Shown here in pieces: positions 8,432 to 16,666 of a stretch of DNA of 64,000 nt. The stretch's first letter is position 1. Every line of letters begins with the position of its first letter. Made by a program: the position numbers and the translations under genes. Below the pieces are notes generated by a model. That model saw nothing but the letters and a program-made list of their open reading frames with translations. It was not told the DNA's origin and did no database searches. The DNA comes from JBNKFV01 sp050290265 (lineage in GTDB: Bacteria; Pseudomonadota; Gammaproteobacteria; Pseudomonadales; Cellvibrionaceae). The stretch covers positions 115,339-179,338 of the forward strand of contig JBNKHI010000001.1 in the NCBI GenBank assembly GCA_050290265.1, written 5' to 3'.

Positions 8432-9172
8432 ATGAATAAATCACTGAAAGGAAAGGTAGCACTGGTCACTGGAAGTTCGCGAGGCATTGGCGCCGCGATC
8501 GCAAGCCGTTTAGCTGATGACGGTGCAGATGTCATTATTCATTATGTTAACAGCGAGGTTGAGGCTTATGAGTTGGTCAACAATATTAAATCCAAAGGTG
8601 TGAATGCCTGGGCTGTACAGGCTGACCTGGCACGTAAAGATGGCGTTAAAAAGCTGTTTAGTCAGCTTCCTGTTAGTCAAATAGATATTTTTGTGAATAA
8701 TGCCGCTGCAGCAATTTATAAAAATATAGAAGATACAACGGAAGAAGATTTTGATCAGTTAGTAACACTGAATAATTATTCAGCATTTTTCGCTCTCAAG
8801 GCTGCTATTGCGATAATGAAAGACGGTGGACGTATTATCAATACTTCATCTTGTGTGACACGTATTCATTTTCCAACAATAGCACTCTATGCTGCAACCA
8901 AGGGATTTATTGATACCCTTACATTGCAGTTGGCGCCGGAACTGGCTGCTCGCAATATTACCGTTAATGCAGTATCACCGGGTGCGACAGACACAAAAAT
9001 GAGTGCATGGATTCATGAGCCCGGTGGTTTGGAAACGCTAGAGGCTTTGCAAGCATTACCTGGTGTGGGTCAGCCAGAATATGTAGCAGGCGCAGTTGCA
9101 TTTCTCGCAAGTGCAGATGGCTGCTGGACGACGGGTCAAGTTATTGATGTAAGTGGAGGACTAAAGTTGTAA
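8432..9172 (+). CDS. Short-chain dehydrogenase/reductase (SDR), 3-oxoacyl-ACP reductase-like
   Basis: 246-residue classical SDR. TGSSRGIG (13-20) is the NAD(P) loop, NNAAA is present, and the catalytic residues Ser140, Tyr153 and Lys157 (YAATK) are in place; GQVIDVSGG closes the fold. ATG 8432 is chosen because GAGGAAAG lies just upstream and it starts at the normal SDR N-terminus; the open frame upstream runs through the operator. The gene is followed after 32 bases by a flavin monooxygenase, almost certainly co-transcribed, and the promoter is covered by TetR-type operators. It probably oxidises or reduces a hydroxyl/keto group in the same pathway as the monooxygenase; the substrate is unknown. 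Confidence 0.9.
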   Translation: MNKSLKGKVALVTGSSRGIGAAIASRLADDGADVIIHYVNSEVEAYELVNNIKSKGVNAWAVQADLARKDGVKKLFSQLPVSQIDIFVNNAAAAIYKNIEDTTEEDFDQLVTLNNYSAFFALKAAIAIMKDGGRIINTSSCVTRIHFPTIALYAATKGFIDTLTLQLAPELAARNITVNAVSPGATDTKMSAWIHEPGGLETLEALQALPGVGQPEYVAGAVAFLASADGCWTTGQVIDVSGGLKL

Positions 9173-9204
9173 CCCTTTAGTCATTATTAAAAGGAGAGGT
9201 ATTT

Positions 9205-10353
9205 ATGGATAACTGGAAGCAAGTCGAATTCGCAATAGTGGGTGCTGGTTTGGGTGGCTGTAGTATAGCTGCGCTCTTACAGTCTTATGGCTATAACGTA
9301 AAAGTCTATGAACAAGCTGAAAACTTTCTGAAGCTTGGCGCAGGAATACATTTAAGTCCTAATGTTGTAAAACTGTTAGAAGTCCTTGGTATTGATCAGC
9401 ATTTGATTGATAAAGCTGCGAAACCCAATGCTTTTATAAGCCGAGACCTGCTTGATGACGGCTTACTTTTTTCTTTGCCATTGGGTGATAATGCACATTG
9501 GCGTTATGGCTCTCCCTATTTAACGGTTAATCGGGGTGACTTTCATGCAGCATTAATGTCGAAAGTCAAAAAAGATACTATTCACTTCGGTAAAAAGTTG
9601 ACTCGGCTTGATAATCTGGGTTCTCAAAAATTGTTGATGTTTGAGGATGGCACTGAAGCGACCGCGAATATCGTAATTGGTGCTGATGGCCTCAACTCTA
9701 GAGTCAGGGCAAGTTTGCGGGGCGAAGAAGCCCCAAGCTTTGCTAATCAGGTTGTTTTTCGTGGCCGGTCGCCGATATCAAAAATAAATTATCCTGGTCG
9801 TTTCGAACTCACTAAATGGTGGGAAGGAAGCCGTTTTCTGATATCGTATTTTATGGAAAAAGACCCGGAGGCAATTTATTTTGTCGCGGGTATTCCTTGG
9901 GATGAATGGCTTTACGACGGTGCTTCTATACCAGCCAGTCGCGAAATGTTAATGGAATACTTTAGCGACGCTTGCTCTCCGATAAAAGAGTTGGTGGCCG
10001 AAACCGATCAGGTTAGTCTGTGGCCGCTTTATGAGCGTGAGCCTATTAACGAATGGGGTTCAGAAAACATTTTATTGCTTGGCGATGCTTGTCACCCTAT
10101 GCGTCCTCACATGGCACAGGGTGCAGCAATGGCAATTGAAGATGCCTTTCTTTTTGTGCGCTTGTTAAATAGTGGTACGTATCAGAATCTGCAAGAAATA
10201 TTGCACGACTATAGTGAACTGCGCTTGCCGAGAACACGTTTGGTGCAGTCAATTTCCAGTGTGAATAGTTGGTTAAAAAAACCAACCGATCCGGATTGGT
10301 TATACGGATATGATGTTTTAAATAGTGATATTTCTCTTTTAAAAACAGCTTAG
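9205..10353 (+). CDS. FAD-dependent aromatic monooxygenase, NicC/salicylate-hydroxylase-like
   Basis: 382-residue group A flavoprotein hydroxylase. GAGLGG (13-18) binds the ADP part of FAD, VIGADG (~156-161) is the DG motif contacting FAD and NAD(P)H, and GDACHPMRPHMAQGAAMAIEDA (starting ~293, quoted in part as GDACHP) contacts the flavin. The C-terminal pattern SxNSWL...DPDWLYGYD resembles 6-hydroxynicotinate 3-monooxygenase NicC, which swaps a carboxyl for a hydroxyl on a pyridine ring; I infer only a related ring hydroxylation or decarboxylative hydroxylation. AAAAGGAGAGG lies just before ATG 9205. Second gene of the TetR-controlled operon; a hairpin shared with the convergent cupin gene follows. 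Confidence 0.88.
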   Translation: MDNWKQVEFAIVGAGLGGCSIAALLQSYGYNVKVYEQAENFLKLGAGIHLSPNVVKLLEVLGIDQHLIDKAAKPNAFISRDLLDDGLLFSLPLGDNAHWRYGSPYLTVNRGDFHAALMSKVKKDTIHFGKKLTRLDNLGSQKLLMFEDGTEATANIVIGADGLNSRVRASLRGEEAPSFANQVVFRGRSPISKINYPGRFELTKWWEGSRFLISYFMEKDPEAIYFVAGIPWDEWLYDGASIPASREMLMEYFSDACSPIKELVAETDQVSLWPLYEREPINEWGSENILLLGDACHPMRPHMAQGAAMAIEDAFLFVRLLNSGTYQNLQEILHDYSELRLPRTRLVQSISSVNSWLKKPTDPDWLYGYDVLNSDISLLKTA

Positions 10354-10377
10354 CCTTATCTGTAGAGTAGCTCAGAT

Positions 10378-10403
10378 AGAGGTCAGCCTTTTGGCTGGCC
10401 TCT
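10378..10403. terminator. Hairpin between the convergent monooxygenase and cupin genes
   Basis: 11-bp stem AGAGGTCAGCC / GGCTGGCCTCT with one G-U pair and a TTTT loop. No long T-run follows on either strand, so it may act together with Rho or as an mRNA end protector. Confidence 0.5.
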
Positions 10404-10413
10404 TGGTGCTCAA

Positions 10414-11193
10414 TCAATCTATAGTTTCATATTCCAGATTGGGATCAAAAAACTCGTTTTGTTTCAAATGCTCAACGATATCAAATTCCCATTTATTGTC
10501 TGGAAAGAAAGCGATGAGTTCAGCATCTTTCTTGTCCAAGTTCATAAAGGCATGTGGAACCATCGATGGGATATTAATAACGTACGGTGCTTGTACTTCA
10601 AAAATTTCATCACCGAGTTGATAGCGCATCTTTCCTTCAAGTAAAACATGACTCTCTTCTACAATATGGGTATGCAAAGGCGCGCCGCCGTTAGGTTGGG
10701 TTGCGGTAATGGCGACTGTAGAATGCGTGTAGTTATGGCGTTGGCCTTCCATAACATAAACGTATTCTCCCGGTGCAGGATTAATGACGACCATTTCGTC
10801 TTTCTTTATGACATAGTCTGATGGTCTGAGTAGTGGTGTTGGATGAAAATAACGGGGTAATGATCTGGTTTCTATCGGTGTTTTATCGTGGCTAAGTTTG
10901 TGGCTGTACCAGCGCTCAGAAAATTCCTCGATAGTATTAACTAATTCACCACCTTCGGTTATCACATCTCCTGATAAGGCGTCACTGGGACTATAGGTGG
11001 CTACTGGCTGAGATTTTTTGTTTTTGCTTTTATGTTTGGATTTATAGTTTTTATCGGTATCACCGGTATGAGTATCGGTATCGCCGTAATTTGTCACATT
11101 CAGACTGTGATCTTCATGGGCGATTGCCAGAGTACTGCTCAATAAAAGACTGGTTAGTGCGCCATACATCAGGCTTGAGTTGACAGTGTTCAT
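10414..11193 (-). CDS. Secreted cupin-domain protein
   Basis: 259 residues with a signal peptide (SLMYGALTSLLLSSTLAIA, cleavage near residue 25) and a His/Asp/Lys-rich linker (~26-65). The cupin barrel (~150-235) has GGAPLHTHIVEESHVLLEG and a second motif PSMVPHAFMN, giving the His/Glu/His set that usually binds Fe or Mn. Periplasmic or exported location is therefore predicted. It could be a dioxygenase-like enzyme or a non-catalytic ligand binder. It shares an intergenic region, and a TetR-type half-perfect palindrome, with the divergent TetR gene. Its Shine-Dalgarno sits in the loop of a small hairpin (11196-11216). Confidence 0.8.
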   Translation of the reverse strand: MNTVNSSLMYGALTSLLLSSTLAIAHEDHSLNVTNYGDTDTHTGDTDKNYKSKHKSKNKKSQPVATYSPSDALSGDVITEGGELVNTIEEFSERWYSHKLSHDKTPIETRSLPRYFHPTPLLRPSDYVIKKDEMVVINPAPGEYVYVMEGQRHNYTHSTVAITATQPNGGAPLHTHIVEESHVLLEGKMRYQLGDEIFEVQAPYVINIPSMVPHAFMNLDKKDAELIAFFPDNKWEFDIVEHLKQNEFFDPNLEYETID

Positions 11194-11195
11194 AA

Positions 11196-11216
11196 GATAT
11201 CACTCCATTTGATATC
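11196..11216 (-). promoter_or_regulatory. Hairpin presenting the cupin gene ribosome binding site
   Basis: On the minus strand GATATCA - AATGGAG - TGATATC: a perfect 7-bp stem with GGAG in the loop, ending two bases before the ATG at 11193. It may keep the ribosome binding site single stranded, or be a protein binding palindrome in DNA. Confidence 0.5.
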
Positions 11217-11275
11217 AGATTAATATTAAGTAACAACTTTCATGCATCCGCTGTCTGCAATCAGCAGTTTTATAA

Positions 11276-11291
11276 TAGACCGATGGGTAAG
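11276..11291. promoter_or_regulatory. Operator 3 (TetR-type) between the cupin and TetR genes
   Basis: TAGACCGATGGGTAAG: one perfect half of TAGACCGATCGGTCTA and a degenerate second half (12 of 16). It would allow the TetR protein to control the cupin gene and itself. Confidence 0.5.
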
Positions 11292-11377
11292 ATAATTATA
11301 TGCTAATCGGCATTTGAGTATTACTTTGGCATTCAATAATTGGTTACAATAAAAATAATGAAAAAGGCGATTAACTT

Positions 11378-11956
11378 ATGGCTAGAACGAAGAACTTTTC
11401 TCCCGAATTAATATTAGAGCGCCTGGCAGATGTTTTTACTAAGAACGGTTACAGCGGTACTTCGTTAAGCCTGTTAATGTCAGCCAGTGGGTTAAGCAAG
11501 CAAAGCCTGTACGATACTTACGGTAATAAACAGGCTATGTATTTGCAGGCGATTGATTGTGTTTTACAGCGTTATGAAGCGATCATGCAACGAATGCAAA
11601 ATGCTGATTCAGGTAGGCAGGCGTTGCAGATTTTCTTTGACCAATTGGTTAAAGACTGTGCCAGTGGTGAGGCGTCGCGTTCAGGTTGTATTGTCAGTGG
11701 TGGACTACTGGAGTCACTTGATGAGGAAGAGATTCAAGCATTCCTTGAGAAAAAATGGCTATCGGTGAATGAGTTGTTGAAGCAGACCATCCAGCGTGGA
11801 CAAAAAGATGGCTCTATTTCTAGCAAGCAACCTGCAGCGCAGCTCGCTGATTTTTTTATGGCCTTAATGAGTGGTCTTCGGGTAACCGGCCGCGCGGTGG
11901 CCGATAGCAAACAATTAAAACATGTGCTTCAAACTGGTTTTAAGGTGTTAGGTTAA
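11378..11956 (+). CDS. TetR-family transcriptional regulator
   Basis: 192-residue repressor. The N-terminal helix-turn-helix (about 10-55: ILERLADVFTKNGYSGTSL, then SGLSKQSLYDTYGNKQAMY) is typical of TetR; the C-terminal helices form the ligand pocket. AAAGGCG precedes ATG 11378. It is divergent from the cupin gene, and palindromes of one sequence family occur in this intergenic region and twice before the SDR-monooxygenase operon, so it is the obvious candidate repressor of that set. The inducer may be a substrate of the monooxygenase (inference). Confidence 0.9.
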   Translation: MARTKNFSPELILERLADVFTKNGYSGTSLSLLMSASGLSKQSLYDTYGNKQAMYLQAIDCVLQRYEAIMQRMQNADSGRQALQIFFDQLVKDCASGEASRSGCIVSGGLLESLDEEEIQAFLEKKWLSVNELLKQTIQRGQKDGSISSKQPAAQLADFFMALMSGLRVTGRAVADSKQLKHVLQTGFKVLG

Positions 11957-12218
11957 CGCTCGGAGGAGTATTAATCTGGCACTTCAAGTATTTTGCTTTT
12001 AGTGGTTCTGTATGCCCGTATTTTTTTGGTTTACGGGGTGCTCACCACAATTTTTTAACGTGTTAATTAGGTACCAAGTAATGATGGGCCTCTACAATAT
12101 AGTTCATTGAGAATGGCGACCACGTCATCCGGTCCAAAACTTTAAACAGAATAGGTATCTCGTAGTTATCTGGTTAGGGTAATAGATGAAAGCAAGGCCA
12201 GAATGAACTGCAGCATTG

Positions 12219-13133
12219 TCAGTGGTTGAGTGATTGACGGTTTCGTTTTCTATTTTTTTGCCAGTGCCGAACGGCAGGCCAGCGATTTACCAGCATGGCC
12301 GCGAAAATAAGGCCACATCCACTGAGTTGTAATGCGTTCAAGGTTTCACCGAGCCAGATAACGGCCAATATTGCGGTCCAAACTGGCTCGACAGTCATAA
12401 TAATGGCGCTATGGCTGGGCAGCGTAATCCCCATCGCTTTCGTCTGCAGTAAAAAGCGCAGGCAGGTAGAGATAATTAAACTGGCTAAAAACCAACCCCA
12501 GATTGAGGGCGGCTGTTGCAAATTCCAGTCTTCAAAGGGCAGAGATACCAGCCCGGTAATCAAGCCAGTAATAAACAGTTGAATTGCGGTTAATGGCATC
12601 GCTGGAATGCGCGCTGCGGCTCGGCTATTAAGGATAAACATCAACGCCAGAATAAACGCAGACATTAGAAAGCAGCCTTCTGCCAGCCCAATGTGGAATT
12701 CACCATCTAATGACAGACAGGCGAGCCCGCTTAAGGCGAAGGGAATTGCCCAATAAGCATAGCGGCCAGGTTTATCGCCAAATAATAGACTGATCAGCGG
12801 AATAAAAACCAGGCCCAGGCTATTCAGAAATGCGCCGATGCCGACATGGGTTGTTAATTTTAGACCCATCACCCAGAAAACCATGGCGACACCGAATAGC
12901 AAGCCAACCTGAACGGCATTCCGCCATTGTGTGCGATCGAGTGCGCACAGTGATGGGTAGCTCAATAGGCCAAGAATCAAGCCTGCCGCACTAAAACGCA
13001 ATGTCATAAACACCAAAGGCGATAAGCCAGAAACGGCTTCGCGGGAAAATATCCAGCCAGCCGCCGCGAGCAGTGTCACCAGTAACAATATAAGGTCGGC
13101 TTGGAGTGCCGATAGTGCTCGCTGTGAAGACAC
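12219..13133 (-). CDS. DMT-superfamily (EamA) permease
   Basis: 304-residue integral membrane protein with about ten hydrophobic helices in two EamA repeats (first ~10-145, second ~155-290; WIFSREAVSGLSPLVFMTLRFSAAGL and EPVWTAILAVIWLGETLNALQLSGCGLIF are typical). Family members export amino acids or other metabolites. It ends in a basic tail. It is separated from the TetR gene by 262 bases in which I see nothing clear, so it is probably not part of the TetR regulon. The gene stands between the accessory block and the core yicC-rph region. Substrate unknown. Confidence 0.88.
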   Translation of the reverse strand: MSSQRALSALQADLILLLVTLLAAAGWIFSREAVSGLSPLVFMTLRFSAAGLILGLLSYPSLCALDRTQWRNAVQVGLLFGVAMVFWVMGLKLTTHVGIGAFLNSLGLVFIPLISLLFGDKPGRYAYWAIPFALSGLACLSLDGEFHIGLAEGCFLMSAFILALMFILNSRAAARIPAMPLTAIQLFITGLITGLVSLPFEDWNLQQPPSIWGWFLASLIISTCLRFLLQTKAMGITLPSHSAIIMTVEPVWTAILAVIWLGETLNALQLSGCGLIFAAMLVNRWPAVRHWQKNRKRNRQSLNH

Positions 13134-13195
13134 GTTAACAACTCTGTTGTAGGTTTTCGGTGTAAGGTATTGCCATTAACCGGGCTAGTCGAGCC

Positions 13196-14059
13196 TTACT
13201 CAAGGTTTTGGATCTGCTCGCGCATTTGTTCGATTAACACTTTGATTTCTACCGCTGCCTGGGTAGTTTCACTAACGATAGACTTGGACGATAGCGTATT
13301 GGCTTCGCGATTCAGTTCTTGCATTAGGAAGTCGAGCTTGCGCCCCACGGCACCCGTTTGACCAAGACTGCGGCGAACTTCTTTGATGTGGGTATCCAGC
13401 CGGTCCAGTTCCTCATCAACGTCAGACTTTTGGATAATGTAGACCATTTCTTGTTCCAGGCGCTCTGGGTCCAGCTCTTGTGTCAAAGCTGCTAATTTTT
13501 CTGTCAGCTTGTTCCGGTGAGCGCTTAATATCGTCGGCATCACTTTGCGAACCTCTGTGACCTGTTCGGCAATGCCATCCAAGCGCTGATTTATTAGCTG
13601 GAAAATATCTGCACCCTCGCGCTCACGGTGGGCTACCAGTTGTTGTAAAGCTTGTTCGAAAGTGCTGGATATACTGGCTTTGAGGGTGTCGCTATCGACT
13701 TCTTGCTGTTGTAAAACACCCGGCCACTGTAAAATTTCAAGGGGGTTTACCGGGCCTGCTTCGGTAAGGCTGTCACGTACCTTTTCGATAGCTGCACTAA
13801 TTTGCTGTACCCGCTCTGAGTTAACTTCCAATGCGGTGGATTCTTTGTTTAGGTGCAGCTGTAATCCGCATTCAATTTTGCCGCGCGCTATGTGTTTGCG
13901 CAGAGTTTCCTTAAGTGAGGGTTCCAAGTCTCGAAGTGTTTCTGGTAATCGAAAATAATTTTCCAAATAACGGTGATTAACACTGCGAATTTCCCAGGCG
14001 ATTTGTCCGCCAGAAAATGGAGCTTCAACTCGGGCAAAGCCCGTCATACTGCGTGGCAT
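13196..14059 (-). CDS. yicC: YicC-family endoribonuclease
   Basis: 287 residues, the usual length. The start PRSMTGFARVE is the family N-terminus; AAGGA lies 7 bases before ATG 14059, so the in-frame extension to 14095 is rejected. The C-terminal DUF1732 part has DVDEELDRLDTHI and QELNREANTLSSKS, the conserved acidic/His and nucleotide-contact motifs. E. coli YicC is a hexameric RNase that acts on small RNAs such as RyhB. Divergent from rph, the arrangement seen in enterics and pseudomonads. Confidence 0.95.
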   Translation of the reverse strand: MPRSMTGFARVEAPFSGGQIAWEIRSVNHRYLENYFRLPETLRDLEPSLKETLRKHIARGKIECGLQLHLNKESTALEVNSERVQQISAAIEKVRDSLTEAGPVNPLEILQWPGVLQQQEVDSDTLKASISSTFEQALQQLVAHREREGADIFQLINQRLDGIAEQVTEVRKVMPTILSAHRNKLTEKLAALTQELDPERLEQEMVYIIQKSDVDEELDRLDTHIKEVRRSLGQTGAVGRKLDFLMQELNREANTLSSKSIVSETTQAAVEIKVLIEQMREQIQNLE

Positions 14060-14274
14060 GGGATTTTCCTTAGTAAAATTTTTATTGAAATGCACAGATT
14101 GAGCCTTGTCATCAATGACTGATGCTGATGGGTGTCATGTTAACACAGGGTTTTGCCCCTTCCGTTATGCCCTTTGCGGTATTCCTATCAGGTATACTGC
14201 ACGACTTCGTAGCAAGTGCTGATGTTTTGAATCAACCGCGCTGCTTAAATTTTTATTCAAATTAAGGACCCAAT

Positions 14275-14997
14275 ATGCAACGACCAAGTCAACGTCAGCC
14301 AGATGAAATGCGTGCTCTGCGGTTTACTCGCCACTTCACCAAGCATGCTGAAGGGTCAGTATTGGTTGAGTTTGGTGATACACGAGTCATTTGCACCGCT
14401 AGTGTTGAAGAAGGTGTGCCCCGCTTTATGCGTGGAGAAGGTCGCGGTTGGGTAACCGCAGAATACGGCATGCTGCCGCGTTCGACAGGAAGCCGGATGG
14501 GGAGAGAGGCTGCGCGTGGTAAACAGGGTGGTCGCACCGTGGAGATTCAGCGTTTAATTGGTCGCTCGTTACGTGCGGCAATCGACCTGGAAGCATTGGG
14601 CGAGCGCACAATAGTAGTGGATTGTGATGTTATTCAAGCTGACGGCGGTACGCGTACTGCCTCGATTACCGGTGCATCGGTGGCGTTAGCAGATGCAATT
14701 AATGGTTTAATCGGTAAAGGTTTACTGGAAAACAACCCGTTGGCCAATATGGTGGCTGCTGTGTCGGTGGGTATTTATCAGGGCGAGGTTGTGTTGGATC
14801 TGGACTATCCAGAAGACAGCGCTGCCGAGGCTGATATGAATATTGTCATGGCGGAAAATGGTGGCTTGATTGAGATCCAGGGCACCGCTGAAGCAGATCC
14901 TTTTTCAGAAGAACAGTTTATGGCTATGTTGGCGTTTGCCAAAAAGGGAATCAAAGACATTTGTCAGGCTCAGCGTGCCGCGCTACTGGATAATTAA
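14275..14997 (+). CDS. rph: Ribonuclease PH
   Basis: 240 residues, full length. RNase PH is a hexameric phosphorolytic 3'-5' exoribonuclease that trims tRNA and other RNA ends. Seen are the conserved GDTRVICTASVEEGVP, the Arg-rich loop GRGWVTAEYGMLPRSTGSR and the active-site strand TRTASITGASVALADA with the metal-binding DCDVIQADGG; DLDYPEDSAAEADMNIVM carries the later acidic cluster. TTAAGGACC precedes ATG 14275. It converges on the Crc-like gene across a 12-bp hairpin and is divergent from yicC. Confidence 0.97.
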   Translation: MQRPSQRQPDEMRALRFTRHFTKHAEGSVLVEFGDTRVICTASVEEGVPRFMRGEGRGWVTAEYGMLPRSTGSRMGREAARGKQGGRTVEIQRLIGRSLRAAIDLEALGERTIVVDCDVIQADGGTRTASITGASVALADAINGLIGKGLLENNPLANMVAAVSVGIYQGEVVLDLDYPEDSAAEADMNIVMAENGGLIEIQGTAEADPFSEEQFMAMLAFAKKGIKDICQAQRAALLDN

Positions 14998-15030
14998 GCT
15001 ACAAGGAAAGTGATACCGGGCTATCGGGAA

Positions 15031-15058
15031 AGATTGAGCTGCCAGAGCAGCTCAATCT
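15031..15058. terminator. Perfect 12-bp hairpin between convergent rph and crc-like genes
   Basis: AGATTGAGCTGC - CAGA - GCAGCTCAATCT. It lacks a T-run on both strands. The stem core ATTGAGCTRCC is shared with the hairpin after the MFS gene (7986-8016). Confidence 0.5.
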
Positions 15059-15095
15059 CGATACAGGCAGGTGCGTTGGTTCAGGTGTTGTTAAC

Positions 15096-15866
15096 TTAAA
15101 CTTCGATATCGTAATCGACAATGACGGGTAAGTGACTGGAGAACACGTTGTTCTTGTTTACTACCGCGTATTCCACCTTTGAGCGCAGAGATCCCGACGC
15201 TATTTGCATGTCGGTGCGCCAGCCTGGGCCTGTACCAACTTCTCCGGATGGCCACCAACTGTATTCGTCCGGGTCATTGTTAGCCTGGCGGAATGCGTCT
15301 ACGTAACCGATTTGTTGGAATACCTGGTCCAGCCATTGGCGTTCGTGTGCCAAAGCGCCGGAGGCATGCTGGTTGTCATCCCAGTTTTGTACGTCTTTGG
15401 GTTTGTGAATCATTGACCAGTTGCCACAAAAAATAAAATCACGGCGTTTGCGGGTGATTTTTTCCATATGCGCCTGGAGGTCGTCAAAGAATTTTATTTT
15501 GACTTCTTGAGACTCGTTTTCTGAGGACGCGCTGGGGGCTAGAAGAGAGCCAACACTGAGTTTTTCGAAGTCCACTTGAAGATATCGGCCTTCCATATCG
15601 ACGCCACTGGAAAAGCCTAGTCCGTAGATGAGTGCTTTGGGCATTTCGCGTGTGTAGATAGCCACACCGTTGTAATGCTTTACGCCGGAATCGAAAATAT
15701 AGGTGTTGTAGCCGTCCATATGGAACGGGCCATCGTCAAGTTCATACTCCAGAGCACGAAGGTCCTGAAGACAAATAATATCGGCGTCTTGGTCTGATAA
15801 CCATTGATAAAGACCGCGCTGGGCTGCCTGATGGATGCCGTCAACGCTAAGACTGATGATTCGCAT
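15096..15866 (-). CDS. crc: Crc-like, catalytically degenerate exonuclease III family protein
   Basis: 256 residues with the endonuclease/exonuclease/phosphatase fold. It follows Pseudomonas Crc along its whole length (MRIIS..., CLQD, YEL DD, GLGF, GRYLQVDF, RRDFIFCGN, QYSWWP-like EYSWWPSGE, HLPVIVDYD), and lies between rph and pyrE as crc does in Pseudomonas. Catalytic residues of exonuclease III are missing: Glu34 is Asp35 (CLQDLR), the GDxN motif is GNWS, Asn7 is Ser7 and the Asp before the final His is Ser244 (SSHLP). In Pseudomonas, Crc works with Hfq to repress translation of catabolic mRNAs. A similar role here is inferred from homology and position. Confidence 0.78.
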   Translation of the reverse strand: MRIISLSVDGIHQAAQRGLYQWLSDQDADIICLQDLRALEYELDDGPFHMDGYNTYIFDSGVKHYNGVAIYTREMPKALIYGLGFSSGVDMEGRYLQVDFEKLSVGSLLAPSASSENESQEVKIKFFDDLQAHMEKITRKRRDFIFCGNWSMIHKPKDVQNWDDNQHASGALAHERQWLDQVFQQIGYVDAFRQANNDPDEYSWWPSGEVGTGPGWRTDMQIASGSLRSKVEYAVVNKNNVFSSHLPVIVDYDIEV

Positions 15867-15976
15867 ATTAGCCCCTTGGTTTTGGACTGTGTATCATACC
15901 CAGCTTTATGCGTTTTTGTTAGGTTTGAATGCCCTGATAGTGGGGTAAAATTTAAATATTCTTGCAGGATTGTGCT

Positions 15977-16618
15977 ATGCAGCATTACCAACGTGAATTT
16001 ATCCAGTTGGCAATTGAACAAGGTGTCCTACGTTTCGGCGATTTTAAGCTCAAATCTGGTCGATCTAGCCCTTACTTTTTTAATGCAGGGCAGTTCCAGA
16101 CGGGTGCTGCGCTAGCGAAATTGGGCCGCTTTTATGCGGCCGCCATTATTGATGCGGGCATTGATTTTGATGTGGTTTTTGGGCCGGCTTACAAAGGCAT
16201 TCCTCTGGCGGCAACCACGGCCGTCGCGCTTGCAGATCACCATGGCCGAGATTTGCCATACTGTTTTAATCGCAAGGAGGCCAAGGATCACGGAGAAGGT
16301 GGTATCTTGGTAGGGGCCCCTTTACAGGGACGAGTGTTGATTATTGATGATGTTATTACCGCCGGTACCGCCATTCGCGAAGTGATGGGGATTATTGCGT
16401 CCGTCAATGCTGAGCCCGCTGCCGTTGTAATTGGCCTGGACCGTCAAGAACGCGGTAAAGGCGAAAAGTCAGCCATTGCTGAAGTCGAAAGCGAGTTTGG
16501 GATACCCGTTGTTAGCATCATTAAATTAGATCATATTACTGATTATCTTAAAGAGCAGGCTGCCGATCCGGAATTACTGGCAGCGATTGCACAATATCGT
16601 CAAACCTATGGGATATGA
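15977..16618 (+). CDS. pyrE: Orotate phosphoribosyltransferase
   Basis: 213 residues, identical in length to the E. coli enzyme. It joins orotate and PRPP to form OMP in pyrimidine synthesis. The PRPP-binding loop GRVLIIDDVITAGTAIRE and the catalytic loop with YCFNRKEAKDHGEGG (Lys/His) are intact. The TTG at 15962 is rejected because AGGA at 15966-15969 serves ATG 15977. Divergent from the Crc-like gene with 110 bases between. Confidence 0.97.
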   Translation: MQHYQREFIQLAIEQGVLRFGDFKLKSGRSSPYFFNAGQFQTGAALAKLGRFYAAAIIDAGIDFDVVFGPAYKGIPLAATTAVALADHHGRDLPYCFNRKEAKDHGEGGILVGAPLQGRVLIIDDVITAGTAIREVMGIIASVNAEPAAVVIGLDRQERGKGEKSAIAEVESEFGIPVVSIIKLDHITDYLKEQAADPELLAAIAQYRQTYGI

Positions 16619-16666
16619 CGATTGCGCGTTACTGTGTTATTTATGTCTGCAAAGAGTGTTTGATTT

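Noticed and set aside
15096..15866. Annotation as active exodeoxyribonuclease III
   Set aside because: Key catalytic residues are replaced and the match to Crc and its gene position is better.
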